Assembly (NCBI GenBank): GCA_013339895.1
Contig: JABACO010000012.1
Coordinates: 5,984,748-6,048,747, forward strand
Origin: Ephydatia muelleri
Lineage: Eukaryota; Porifera; Demospongiae; Spongillida; Spongillidae
Length of the DNA stretch: 64,000 nt
Direction of reading: 5' to 3'
The translations under genes and the position numbers were made by a program. Of this stretch, positions 46,640 to 58,421 are shown piece after piece. The notes under the pieces are model-generated. The model saw nothing but the letters and a program-made list of their open reading frames with translations. It was not told the origin of the DNA and did no database searches. Position 1 is the first letter of the stretch, and every line of letters begins with the position of its first letter.

Positions 46640-49600
46640 TATCCCTCCCAGACATACCAAGTCTCACGCCTCCGGCGTGAGTCTCACGCCTCAGGCTTCT
46701 ATCTCACGCTCACACGCCCAACGAATGTTTTCTCACGCCTAAACTAAAACACACAGAACAAAAAGTCATCGCAAATTAATATTGGATAAAGTAAATCATT
46801 AATATACACGGCATATACGGTACCCGCCCTCACTATTGAGCCCGGTTATTTATGGCAAGTTATTTGATTATTTATGCTTGCAATAAATTATACCGTACCG
46901 CGCGCGCGAGCATGGCAGTCCGAGCTGAAAGGTTAGCTTCAGTAGATCAAGATGTGGAATCAGATGCCGATGATGAAAACCCAGGACCATCTACATCTAA
47001 GAAGCAAAAGATGTCGGCAAAATCCGTCGGTGCAGCCAAGTACCGCACAAAGTTCCAAAAAGAATGGTTGAAGGTTTACCCCTTTGTTCAAGAAGTTAAA
47101 GACAACCCGCACAAGTTTCTATGCAATATCTGTATGCGACAGGTCGCATGTGATCATCAAGGTAAGCACGATATTGAAAGGCATATGGAAAAGGCAATGC
47201 ACCAGGCTAATGTAAAGCAGATGAAAGGCCAAACAACCCTGGGGTTTCAAGTTGAATCAAGCCCTATCAATGAGCAGGTCATCCGTGCAGAAGTTAAAGT
47301 CGCTCATATGCTGGCTCAACACAATGTACCTTTATCTTTAGCTGATGAACTGACACCACTATATTTCACGACATATTTCCTGACAGTGACATAGCAAAGA
47401 ATTTCTCTTCCAGACGAACAAAAACTGCTTGCATTTTAAATGGTGCTATTGCACCAGTACTTCAGCAAAATCTCGTAAACACCATGAAAACATGTCCATT
47501 CACTCTGGCTATTGATGGCTCAACAGACACAGGTGTAGAAAAGATGAACCCTTTAACTGTGAGGATATTTAATGCTGAATATGGTATGGTACATACACAA
47601 TTTCTGGATATGTGTATGTCCTCCCAGTCAACTGCTGAAGGAATTTTCACTAAAATGGAAGAAGCTCTGCAAAAGCATGAAATTCCATGGCTGAATTGTG
47701 TAGGAGTTGGTGTTGATAACACTTCAGTAAATATGGGTTGCAATAACTCAATAATGACAAGACTCAAACAAGTAAATGCTTCTGTATATGTCATGGGTTG
47801 CCCATGCCACATAATTCACAATACAGCAGGAAAATCAAACAACGCGTTTCAAGAAGTGAGTTTGACTGATATGTTGCATGTGTCAGTAAAAGTTATACAA
47901 TTTTACATCCTAGGTGTCTGGATTTAATGTTGAGGATTTAGCAATTGACCTATTTTATTGGTTTGATAAAAGTACCAAAAGAAAGGCTTTATTATCAGAG
48001 TACTGCAACTTCTGTGATGTACAGTATAGAGATATCATTAAACATGTGAACACTAGATGGCTTAGCTTAGAAAAAGCCATTTACAGAGTTCCGCAACAGT
48101 ATGATGCATTGAAAAGCTACTTTATTTCCCAAGGTATGTTACTGGAATATACTGTCCCCATATATATATTTGCATGCTTGTCTTTGTTCTTGATAGATGA
48201 CAAAGCCCCAAGATTTCATCGTATTCATTCTGCTTTTATGAATCCAATGACTGAAATCATTCTTCTCTTTTATGAGGCAGTATTGCCTACATTTGTTAAT
48301 TTTAACAAATTTTTACAAAGAGAAGAACCACTGGTGCATGTCCTCCACTGTCAGATTCAATCATTTTTAACCAAACTGGCAAGTAAGTTTGTTCTTGTGC
48401 GTAACATCAAATCAGTTTCAGACTATTCTGCGTTAAAGTACACTGATGAAAGAGACCAACTTCCAGGTATGCTTTTATTTTTACAATGACAAACTTTTGA
48501 ATGTACTTTTCCTTCACATACATTACATTTAAGACCATAATATCTTCATTGGAATTACTACAAGGAGTGCTCTAAACAAGCGACTGGAGGATGGAGACAT
48601 CAGTACACGAGATATGAAATGCTTTTACAACAGTGTGCGAGCATTCTATACCACAGCTATGAATTATGCTCTAAAGAACTTACCCATAAATGATCCAATG
48701 CTAATCAATGCCACATTTGTGAATTATGACACAAAAGATGATGCCACATTTTCACAGGTGGAATACTTTGTCCAAAGGTACATGCAGGCCTTAACTATAC
48801 AATTGCAGTGCATTATTTAACTAACATACACTAATTCAATTGTAAGGTTTGGAGAATTGCTGCCATTTACACCTGCAAGAGAACTGGAATTGCTTCAGGA
48901 AGAGTTCACAGACTATCAACTACTCATGCACGATGCAATACCATCAGATGTGTGGAATAAGGCAGTCACTGATGAAGATGAACACACCACATACCATAGA
49001 ATGGACATTGTTTGGCATCATCTGTCCAGTCTAAAGGCACCAGATGGAAATCCACGTTTCAATCGACTCAGCAAGATCGCCAAAGTTGTTCTAGTTATTC
49101 CACACTCTAATGCCCAGGAAGAACGCATATTCTCGATGGTGAGAAAGAACAAAACATGTTTTAGGCCAAATTTGGATCCAAAGGGAACATTGTCCAGCAT
49201 TTTGACGGTCAAATTGGCTACCAAGCAAGAATGTCATCAATATGAACCAACTAAAGAAGTACTAAATAAAGCAAAATCTGCAACATGGGAGTATAATAAA
49301 CAGCATCATAATCAGTAAACTAAGAATAATAATCTGCATGCTTTTGTGCATTTTACGTGTTCACATTTGGCTTGCTAATTGCATATTATTTTTACTACAT
49401 GCATATGTATCAGAAATAATCACAATGAAACTCGTTACGTATTCATATTGAATGTTACGTGCGGTTGTATCTACTCGAGGCGCCTGAAAAAGCGACTAAG
49501 GACTTGACCCCAGGCGCGAGAAACGCTAATAATTGTTTTTCTCACGCCCAGACAGGGCTATCTCACGCCCAGTATAACATCGTCTCCCGCCTTGGAAGGT
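46640..49600 (+). mobile_element. hAT transposon, nearly complete
   Basis: Sub-terminal TCTCACGCC repeats occur at 46660-46735 on the left and at 49541-49575 on the right, the latter as TCTCACGCCCAG. Clustered short sub-terminal motifs are typical hAT transposase-binding sites. The transposase gene lies between them in the plus orientation. Exact TIRs were not fixed; candidate ends are near 46639 (CATACCAAGTCTCACGCC) and 49605 (complement of TCTCCCGCCTTGGAAGGTAT). Confidence 0.65.
46912..49318 (+). CDS. hAT transposase, five exons, one frameshift
   Basis: Reads BED zinc finger, RNase H-like core, and C-terminal dimerisation domain. The finger is FLCNICMRQVACDHQGKHDI then ERHMEKAMH (C-x2-C, H-x5-H). 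The core starts TCPFTLAIDGSTDTGVEKMN, with a GCPCHIIHNTA motif. The dimerisation block is IPHSNAQEERIFSMVRKNKT. Exons are 46912-47855, 47914-48133, 48197-48466, 48534-48777 and 48847-49318, with consensus GT/AG introns of 58, 63, 67 and 69 bp and matching phases. A two-base excess near 47360 (CTATATTTC) shifts the frame after DELTPL; downstream the frame is continuous to the TAA. The enzyme excises and reinserts the transposon. With only one lesion the copy is young. An upstream in-frame ATG at 46852 is possible, but ATG 46912 begins the more conserved-looking sequence. Confidence 0.85.
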
Positions 49601-49984
49601 ATACCCCTTGGCATCTCTGCCCTCCGCGATTTCTTTGTTTGGAACTTCGGAACGCGTAGCCATCTTTGAATTAGCCTATTATTAATAGTTACAATAGCAT
49701 TTAAGCATAAAATGGGATAAGCCACTTGGACAAACCACAGGATGGCTGCGCACAAGGCTTTCGAGCCACAAATGCTTGCTTGCGTGGGTCTCGCACCAAG
49801 TGGAGAAGCGAAGTTGGAATAGACGATGGTGCCGGGAGTGTTGTCAAGATTTGATATAAAAAAATAATTTATTTCATTCCATCTTCTAAGTATTGTTCTC
49901 TAAATTATTGTATTGAGATTGTGCGCATACATAATGAGCTATGTTCATTTGTATTGATGTCATCATTCATTAGCAGACTTTGTG

Positions 49985-50059
49985 TAGTCTCGTACCCAGA
50001 CCCTCATACACAGCAGCACATCACCGCTACGAATGCATATCGGGCTGGGGACGAGACTA
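49985..50059. mobile_element. 75-bp MITE with TAGTCTCGTMCCCAG ends
   Basis: TAGTCTCGTACCCAG at 49985-49999 is inverted, with one mismatch, as CTGGGGACGAGACTA at 50045-50059. The short interior is non-coding. Elements with this TCTCGTMCCCAG end are common in marine invertebrate genomes. Confidence 0.7.
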
Positions 50060-50683
50060 GGCTTTGTGCAACCGCACGCTAATCAAAATAATACCCAATG
50101 CACATGCACATACATATGTAACGTACTACATGTAACATGCATCACCGTACGAACCATAAATAGCCTGAAGAATACAAAACAATCATGAGGGTTTTATGGT
50201 GTGTACTAATCAGTGTAGAAAACGTTATTAGGTATGAAAGTTGTGGATAGCAGACCCCAGATGACGCACGTGAGAGGCCACGGAAATGGCTGGATGGGGT
50301 GGTCATAGTCAGAGAAGGCAGCAGTGGGAGGGGGTGGGGCTCGTAAGTTGCTTTGTTGTGTAAGTAATGACAAATGCTTATTTACATACCACCTGTAATT
50401 GTTGTAGTATGAAATGAGATGTTGTGTAGGCTGGGCATTTATGTGAGGATACATTTTCCAGCTCTAGGGATTGCTGGAGTTGGAGTGGAACCAACCAGCA
50501 ATGGAGCAGGTTCCCCCCCCATGCCTGTGCTGGGTGGGCAACAGAAGCACCAGTGAGGATGGAGGCAGTGAGAGGTCACTCTCCAGGTGGTGGGCCTGTT
50601 GTTGGCCGCTGGTGCATTGAGGGGAGTGGCCACAAGGGGGGAGTGGGTGCTCACTTACTTCCAAGCTGACATATGTATCAGTG
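50060..50683. other. No intact gene; possible upstream part of retroelement relic
   Basis: From about 50450 the sequence becomes GC-richer. It contains GAGAGGTCACTCTCCAGGTG, repeated near 50800. This may be eroded 5' sequence of the gag relic that follows. Confidence 0.35.
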
Positions 50684-51600
50684 GATAATGGGTTCCCACC
50701 ACTAGCAAAGAGGCTGGTGGAGCAAATCCAAGTGCTGGAGTGTGTGGACATGGCGGACCTCCGAGGAGCAGCCCAGTGGCATGCAGGGAGTGCTGGAGCA
50801 TGAGAGGTCACTCTCCAGGTGGCATACATGCTTCACATCCTCTGGGCCCACCGGGAATATGAGGAACACACGTGGCATGGATACAATGTCCCATTTAGGC
50901 AACAGGCGCCGTCTCAGGAAACATGGCTTGGGCCCAGCTGGATCCACAACTGTACAATCTGTGCTTTGTGGGCAGGGCCTGATGGGCCCCAGCAGATGTC
51001 AGAAGCTGCCATGGAGCAAGCTAGGCCAGAGTGAAGTGGTGGTGCAGGAGGCACAGTGAAGACAGATGTGTGCTTCCACTTCAATAAAGAGGGATCTTGT
51101 CCACTAGTACCCATTCCTGCATAGATGTTCACTCAGTGGAGGTCAACACCCTAGTACAGAGTGCAAAAGGTGCCACAAAATAGCTAGCTAGCTAGCTTTA
51201 TATTACCCTCTTGATTCATGCAGTGTTATAAAGGAGATGGGGAGGGGGTGGGGGGGAGGAGGTAGGCACATTCCTCTCAGACTGGTGTGGTCAATCTGTT
51301 CACGTTGAAGAAAATGACCTCAAAAGCATGACTGTTGGCATGCTGACCTTAAATAGGTGCACTTTGCTGACTACAATGGCCCAGCTGAGCTAAAACACAT
51401 ATTGATCCATTTGAAGACTGAGGAATGGGAGGTGCTTATGGACCATCCTGATGATGGGTTTGTGGCATATCTCCTGTCCTGAATACAGGAAGCTTTTCCT
51501 AGTGGGCTTCCATTGTCTCCTACTCTGTTCAAATAGGATACAAGTGATGGACTGAGTCTGGATACGAGGCCACATGCAGGAGGTCCAACCATACACCCTA
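50684..51600 (+). pseudogene. Tyrosine-recombinase (DIRS-like) retroelement gag and RT-start relic
   Basis: Three collinear pieces survive. The first, 50684-51031, reads NGFPPLAKRLVEQIQVLECV, DMADL, then MLHILWAHREYEEHTWHGYN and VPFRQQAPSQETW. This matches the LPPIPxxLxxxIxxxEFVDMxxLL and W-x-x-YD-x-x-FR-x-x-A segments of gag-like ORFs in invertebrate DIRS-type elements. The second, 51046-51165, gives VCFHFNKEGSC and, after a frameshift, HRCSLSGGQHPSTEC, a C/H zinc knuckle with the GGxHPxxxC ending. The third, 51384-51500, gives EEWEVLMDHPDDGFVAYLLS, similar to the start of the RT ORF. Stops (50798, 51033, 51480) show inactivity. The family call rests on motif order remembered from relatives, not on a search. 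Confidence 0.55.
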
Positions 51601-52782
51601 TCAACAACAACACCCCATGCTTCAGATGTAGCCTACATATGAGATAGAAAATGGTTCAGAGCAGGTGGAACACTTGAATTAGCAAATGCCTTGCCGAGCT
51701 TAGTGGTCAATTGGCTAGTGAAAGACACGACACTATATATGTATGACCCCAGAGTAACTGGTTCTGGATAAATACAGATGCACATCCATTGTACCACACA
51801 CAAAATGCCTTCACTCTCCCACTTCCCTCCTCCCCATCCCTCCAGCTTCCACTGCATCACTACACACGTACACATCCCATGTTAGACAAAATCAGTGTCT
51901 CCAACAGAAACATCCTTGGAGTATGAGCACACTTGGTTACCATGGAGATCCAGTGCATGGAACCAATGAACTAGCTCCACCCCTTTCATATATGCTCCTC
52001 CCTTTTTGTCGTCTGGCATCATATGTGAACAATAGATAACATCATTCTTTGCATTTTACATACAGGCAGCATCATTTGTACCAAGACATAAATGTTATTC
52101 TACCCACCAGTTCCTGTGGTACTATTAAATGCCCATACTCATAAGTATTCATGTAGACAAAGACATTCAGGCTGTACTCCAAAGGATGTCTGTATACACA
52201 CAGCTCCACCCTCTCATCTGTTCACATCACATGATCAATAGATGACATCATCCTATGCATTTCACATACAAACTGCATTCTAGCTATATTTAATTCTACC
52301 CACCAGTTCCTGTGGTACTAAATGTCTATACTTCTTATTTAGTCTCTGGATCTTCACTCTAGTGTTAGACATCATCACTGTGCCAATTAAATGTTTTCCA
52401 ACCGTGTAAAATGCGTGTATGCACTCTGCTTACACGTGTTTAACTCTTGCGGTAAACACGGTGTATACAGCAGTGGATAACTAGTGGAAGGAGACTGTCT
52501 TACACTCTAGTGTATAACTTATGGATAACAACTGTGTATAACGCCGTGTATGGAGATGATAACAAGCGTACAACAAGCGTATTTAGAGTGAATGCAACAC
52601 GAAACTATCTCTGTATAACTCCGCATATTTATGACGCATTGTGACGATCTCATATTCTTATTTTTATTTTTATAATAGTAGGAATCAAAACGTATATGCA
52701 GGTACATGTAAATACCAGTGCATGATGAGCACATGATCTGAGATGCCACCAAATTAAAGTCTCAGTGTTCGCGGCTAGGATT
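51601..52782. other. No gene recognised; one tandem duplication
   Basis: Two ~195-bp tandem copies (about 52018-52140 and 52220-52330) share CTACCCACCAGTTCCTGTGG and a preceding GATGACATCATCCTATGCAT-like block. Downstream, 52390-52620 has several GTGTATAAC repeats. No ORF is supported. Confidence 0.45.
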
Positions 52783-53067
52783 TCACCATCCAGGCTTGCA
52801 AACCAGCCGGGGCCTGTAACTGGAAAAGAGATCCATCAATCCTTTCTTTCCTGGCCACTTTCCATGTGTCTTTTCCCCGTCTATCCAGCTCATCCATCCA
52901 ATTGTGAATTTATCCGATCTCCAGCTAGGCCGTTTTCTTTCTATTTTCCCATCACCCGTAGTTTCTTCCTCCGACATCATGCCAATTGCAATGCACTTCC
53001 ATGCCTCCATTTCTTCATTTGTAAGGAAGGACTTTACTGCGGCGCTCCCAAAGCTAGTTAATGACAC
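52783..53067 (-). CDS. Unrecognised transposon-type protein C-terminal fragment
   Basis: A 94-codon minus-strand frame reads MSLTSFGSAAVKSFLTNEEM, then MMSEEETTGDGKIERKRPSW and RSDKFTIGWMSWIDG. An acidic MSEEE patch followed by RKRPSWRSDK resembles a conserved tail (MSDEE-x(n)-R-x-P-x-WRS) found in unnamed mobile-element proteins of invertebrates. The composition is clearly protein-like and there is no simple repeat. No partner exon or known catalytic domain is visible. Confidence 0.35.
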   Translation of the reverse strand: MSLTSFGSAAVKSFLTNEEMEAWKCIAIGMMSEEETTGDGKIERKRPSWRSDKFTIGWMSWIDGEKTHGKWPGKKGLMDLFSSYRPRLVCKPGW

Positions 53068-54479
53068 TACATTCGTAACGCTATGATTATATCACAACGT
53101 ACCCTTTGCTGCCTTGCTCGCGCGCTTATTCGTTTTTGGCGGTCGTCAGTAGCTATTTGAATAAATCAAACAAATGAATGAATTGGAACAGAACATGTGA
53201 CTTACACTGTACTTCTATTCCTGATGAAGTCTTACAAACTCCTTCGTTGTGGGGACTTTCCAAACTATATGCATGTGAATAAAACTTTTAGCAGAATTTA
53301 CTAAAGCATGCTTGCTTACGGCTCTTCGGTTCTGAGTTGTGAACCTTCATCGAAAGATTTTAAAAGTTTGTGTATTAGTTAGTGTGGTAGCACATTACGT
53401 TTCAGTTGTTGCTGGGTTCGTTACAAGTGTTCTGCTCGCAGCGACGCTGGTTTCTCCGAATACCGTCAGTAACAAAAATTAATACGCCATACGTAGGCCT
53501 ACGTTAATTCTGAACTGATGCTCATCTATGCGCGTCTTTGATGAAACACGTTCTGCACTACGTGTGTACATGCGCACCAATGTAGCTGCAGTGCTCTACT
53601 AAGCTGCCTTGTTGCTTAAACTGCCATTGTGCGCAGGTATTTAACGTGGAATGCCGATCGAATTGAAATGGTGCACACCAAGTTTTTTATTAAAACCGGG
53701 GAACGTTCCTTAAAAAATGCCGTTTTGTTAAATAACTGAAGCAGCCATTTATTTAACGGCTTGGGGCACTGTTGATAACAACACTGGATTTTACAATATT
53801 TGCTCCTGCATCTGCATGAGAAAGTAAAGTCTAGGAGGGTGGAGCTGTGTTGTGCACAGCGCCAATTAATCACGTGAATGGGATAATGATTCAATTAATG
53901 TTCACGTGAGGAACTCTCAGACCTATAACATTATGTCACACTTTCGTTCGATACCGCGCTTGAGTAAGCGCTGCCAAACTTGAACAGTTTGTAACTTTGC
54001 TTCCAATACACGAGTCAATACAAAGTTAGTTTCACAGTTAGTGTATGGGCTTCCTCTACCGTTGGCATGATTCAAACTTAGCTTTTAACAACTCAATTAA
54101 CAAAATTAATAAACTCCGTTTGAATAGTTTGGCTTCATTAGGAATAAGACAAGATGGTAAACGGCTTATTGGCACGATTAACAGATGATAGATTTACCGG
54201 ATATTGGTGATTCATTTGCAATAGCTTGACTTTCAATGGATATTTCCCCATAAAAACCACAGGTAAGATAGATCACGTGCCATTCTGAGTCGTTCCTACT
54301 CCCACCTTGTGGTGGATGAACTTTGTGTGTAATTGTATGTATTCATGTATTCATTTGTCACGTGATAAGTAATATTAAAAGTTATAAATAGTTTATTTAT
54401 ATCGTTATTGTGAAATACATATTAATAAAACAAACCCATTCTAATCTGATTCCATGCACACGACATTAGGCCACGTAGT
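53068..54479. other. No gene recognised
   Basis: AT-rich, with short frames only. No repeat partner was found in the window. Confidence 0.45.
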
Positions 54480-54682
54480 AACATGGCAACAGAGCATATT
54501 GCGCTGCAGGTGCTATACTGAAGTCACTCTGTTTATCTAAACAGTTAACACTTTGTAGTCAACAACATATTGATCAGTTGTTTATGTAAGTTGTTTGCTA
54601 ACTACGTTTTCCTGCAACGCGCAACACTTATTTGGCACAACAAGTGTACCGTAATAATTGGCTTTGCCCGCGAAAGAGTTAA
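54480..54682. mobile_element. piggyBac-like MITE, left end eroded
   Basis: The right end GCCCGCGAAAGAGTTAA (to 54682) matches the family. The interior TCACTCTGTTTATCTAAACA and AACACTTTGTAGTCAACAAC is shared with the copy at 54767-54960. The left TTAA end is not recognisable. Confidence 0.55.
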
Positions 54683-54697
54683 AGGTCAGTATTATAG

Positions 54698-54762
54698 ATG
54701 CCCACCTCTCCGATGGGGATCAACTGGTGATACATGATGTGTTCCCATTAAGGGGGATTGAT
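54698..54762 (+). pseudogene. Upstream copy of a duplicated exon-like segment
   Basis: ATGCCCACCTCTCCGATGGG begins a 65-nt segment nearly identical to 55024-55088, shifted by 326 bp. It translates to AHLSDGDQLVIHDVFPLRGI. The downstream copy has a proper GTCAGT donor; here the corresponding position reads CTGTTTAAC, immediately followed by a TTAA-flanked MITE, so the splice site appears to be lost. Confidence 0.4.
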
Positions 54763-54766
54763 CTGT

Positions 54767-54960
54767 TTAACTCTTTCAAGGGCAATAGAGCAATATTGTG
54801 CTATTGAAATCACTCTGTTTATCTAAACAATTAACACTTTGTAGTCAACAACATATTGATCACTTGTTTCCTGGTCATATAGTGTAAGTTGTTTGCTAAC
54901 TAAGTTATTTTGCACAAACATGTGTACCGTAATTATTGGCTTTGCCAGTGAAAGAGTTAA
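54767..54960. mobile_element. piggyBac-like MITE, complete
   Basis: TTAACTCTTTCAAGGGCA on the left and TGCCAGTGAAAGAGTTAA on the right are inverted, and both outer ends are TTAA. The length (194 bp) is almost the same as the copy at 38331-38526 (196 bp). Confidence 0.65.
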
Positions 54961-55023
54961 GGTCTGTAGGCACGTACGTAATAGCACACTCCCTCAGATG
55001 ATGTATGTATTGCATTGTTACAG

Positions 55024-55088
55024 ATGCCCACCTCTCTGATGGGGATCAACTGGTGATGCAGGATGTGTTCCCATTGAGGAAAATTGAG
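55024..55088 (+). CDS. Candidate exon, unrecognised (AHLSDGDQLV segment)
   Basis: ATTGTTACAG precedes the segment and GTCAGT follows, giving a 65-nt exon that reads AHLSDGDQLVMQDVFPLRKI. The upstream copy at 54698 differs mainly at synonymous or conservative positions, which supports past coding function. It may be a 5' exon of the lipid-transfer gene that starts 700 bp downstream, or of another gene. The link is not demonstrated. Confidence 0.35.
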
Positions 55089-55219
55089 GTCAGTACACGC
55101 ATTCATCTCTTTTCTCCCACTCCTCACTTCCTCTCCCATGCATTTCTCTTCCCTCTCCCCTATTCTTGCAGAGAAAGCACATAATAGAGCAAGCAGTCAC
55201 ACTTCATTATTTTAGTGTA

Positions 55220-55281
55220 AGTATGTGTGTGTGTGTGTGTGGTAGTGTATGTGCAAGTAGACACACTTCATTACACACAGT

Positions 55282-55320
<39 letters not shown>
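55220..55320. repeat. TG then CA microsatellites
   Basis: A (TG)n run at about 55224-55241 and a (CA)n run at about 55283-55316 in opposite sense form a short hairpin-capable pair. Confidence 0.85.
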
Positions 55321-55777
55321 ACATACATACCACTCATACACAGTGGCAGGCACGCATGCATTCATGCGCAAAAACGCAAAAACACACATGCATCAGGTTC
55401 GATTATGTGTTCACGTCATACTATTGCATGTAAGTCATTGGATTCTATATTTGGCATAATACATGCATATAGTGTGCATAATACATGCATACGTAACGCT
55501 ATTCTAAGTTGCTAGATTTGTTTTTGTTTGTTGTCATTTATGTATGATATGTATAAGATATCTAGGTGAAGCAATAAATTATAAAGGTACACAGTCCTGC
55601 TTGATGAACTTTTTATTTCATTCGCTTCCTCGTCGAAAATAGTTTAATCAGCACCACGCCCACGCGAGCTATTATATAAGCCGCATGAAGTGCGGTCTTA
55701 TATCGAGAGGGTAGACCTAAGATGGAAATTATCCCTCGAGCGCTTTTGCATGCATGTGCGTGTGCGCTTTCGTGCAG

Positions 55778-58421
55778 GGCAAGTACGTCGCATTGAAAGA
55801 CAGCCCGGTAAGTCAACTGCGCTTGCACCAATGCCAAGTGGAGATTGAGACTTTTCATATTGCAGCAATCCGAGAGCTGTTTGTATACCTATTCCGCTAG
55901 TCAAGCCAGCTTGATGAGCGGAACGCAATCAAAGCTGGACGTGTCTTCTGCCGTAGAAGTCTTCTGCGAGTCAGGTGATTCATCAGAACAAATATTACTA
56001 ATGATTAACAAATATCAAATTTGGTCTCTCCCTAATAGTTGGACATGTCGGGGAGAAGGAAGCTCATAAGTACTGCTTTCGCTTATAAGAAACGTCTTTT
56101 ACTACCAATGAGAAGGCGAAAATGTGCGCTGATTATGAATTCATGAATGCTGTCATTATATGGCTTATTGCTGCCGATTGTATTATGCATGTCTTTTCTT
56201 ATCACCGCCGTGCGTTATTTCTTACAGATTATCCCAAGTGTCGGGCGATGTAGAAAAGCTGCTTAATGGACAGTTCTGCTTTGTTCAGACTGAGGACGGC
56301 AAAATTGTCTCAGTTCATCACAATCCAGATGAGAGAGCGCAGGTAGTGAACTTCAAGAAAGGGATCGCTGCCGCATTCCAAGCTAATTTCAAGTACACCC
56401 GCATGGAGGTGGAAGAGGATACCCAGTCCAAGCATTATTCCCAATACAGGTTAGTTATACATTTACCCGATACGTATACAAAGATTTGTCATCTTAACGC
56501 ACAGCTACGAAAGAATTGCTCCCGATCACGTGATAATGCACCGCGTCGTGGATTCATACAGTTTGCAGCTAGCGCTGTGAAAGGAAAGCCCCTCAAGGTG
56601 GAAAGAGAGGAGGATGTGGAGTACAAGAAAGGGAAGCTGTTAAGTTCACAGGGGAGGACACTGATCAACTGGAATGGACCAGCTGATTCCTATGACCAAA
56701 GTCGATTTGAGAGTACTGACGGAGCGAGCGTGGAATGGAACCACAACAGTTTCGACTCCAACTTTGGCACAGGTGGCCTGGCTGGCAGTGGACAGTATTC
56801 ACTTCGCCTGAAATCGTGCTCTACAAAACCCAGATTGTTTAATAGAAGAAGCGCGGGACACCAGAGCCTTCTTACCTCAAGCACTTTGCACGCCATTGTC
56901 CAACGCGATACTAGTAAGATCATAACATATGTATGGGACATTTGTGTAACACGTTTAACTCCAAAGAGGAAATGGATCATGAAGAAATGAGCAAGCTTCG
57001 TCAAAGTGTGCCATCAGTACGGAAGGCCTTAGACTATCTCAAAACAAACATCAGTGATACCACAACAAGTAAGAGATGAAGGATATCATTTGCATGCACG
57101 GATGCAGATACCAATACGTGGCTGCAGGTAGCATGATGAGGAAGTTGCTCATTTTGGAGTCAGAACGTGGTCCGTTATCAGGTTACCAGCCAGCTGTTTC
57201 CGAAGTAGTGGAATACCTCAATTCTGTAAGTCTGCATGCCTACAGTACGAATAAATTTTCTTATAGTTTCACTCGTTCCCAAAAGGTAACAAATGAACGC
57301 GCTATATAAACATTTTTTCATCTTTGTATATACCCAATGATTCATCTATTTGCAGGAAAGGGACGTTGAAATGAGATCATTTTTGTATTCGCTTCTTGCG
57401 GCAGAAGGAAGTGCTAAGTCCCAAGAGGTATGCCGTGGCGCATATGTATAGCAGAATAGAGACAGGCTATTTTATTGAAAATATACTATTGCTTCAATAT
57501 TCCAGATTCTTTTAAATGCTGTGAGGAAAACGAGTGATATGAAAGAAAGAAATTCAGTGACTGTTCAGCTGGCGTTCGTTCGAAACGTTCGTCCAGAAAT
57601 CGTGGCCGAAATCGAAAACCTCATCAGGTCAAGCAACGACACCACCGATCCTTTAATTCTTACCTACGGAGCGCTCGCCGCTTCATCGCCACAACTGCGA
57701 GAACGTATCGTGCAATTCCTACAAGAACGTGTGCATGATGCAAATGATAACACAATCGTCCTGATTCATCTTGTCCATGCTTTGGGAAACACTGAATCGA
57801 GCTTAGTGGACACAACACTTCCACCACTTGTAGCACACAGTAACCCTGAGGTTCGTCTAGCCGCTGTTTACTCTCTTCGGTACAGTGTCGAATCAAAAGA
57901 AGTACAAGATGCTCTTCTTGACGGCATCCGTAATCATCAAGACACCGACTTTGCCGTGGCAGTAACGCGTGCACTGGCAGCGGGAGCTGAATGGAAGCAA
58001 CAGACGGGAGCCCTTCCTGTTGGGAAAAACTTATTCGAAGCGATCACGCATCATGCAAGGAACCACACTGAGCTTCGCGCCATGGTGTACTACTACGTCA
58101 TGCTACTCGGCCCAAATGCGCCCAAGGGCCGGAATGGATGAGTGCATGCGCACGACGCTCCATAAACGGGACACTTCTACTACAACGTGGAATGACAAGG
58201 GTGACTCTCTTTATGACCTGGTAGAAGACTCTGCCACTCGTAGCAGCGACCTCACTAACTACCCTTCTAATAAAGCCTACATGTGGGTTAAATCGTTTGG
58301 AGTACCCGACGTCAAGCTTGATGTTGCGTTTGGCGCCTTCGCAGGATACGGCGGTAGCGCCAATCCTTCCAGCTTCAAGTTGTATGCCAAAGGGATTGCT
58401 TGCGTATACGTATACAAGTAA
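55778..58421 (+). CDS. Vitellogenin/apolipophorin-family lipid-transfer protein, N-terminal part, frameshifted and truncated
   Basis: Large lipid-transfer proteins carry lipids in secreted particles or yolk. Spliced pieces in order: 55778-55807 (GKYVALKDSP); 55866-55974 (SCLYTYSASQASLMSGTQSK, the first beta-barrel strands); 56228-56449 (CFVQTEDGKIVSVHHNPDER, then NFKKGIAAAFQANF, the hallmark of the vitellogenin N domain); 56560-57068; 57128-57235; 57356-57427; and 57506-58421 (alpha-superhelical region with PPLVAHSNPEVRLAAVYSLR). The last three introns are clean GT/AG with matching phases. Frames do not join at about 56560, 56940 and 58131, each requiring a one-base shift, and the 55974/56228 phases also disagree. 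This means a pseudogene or base-level assembly errors. No signal peptide exon is found. The lipid-binding sheets and C-terminal VWD domain are missing: the frame ends in a palindrome at 58414, where an intron (GTATAC near 58403) cannot be excluded. Confidence 0.7.
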
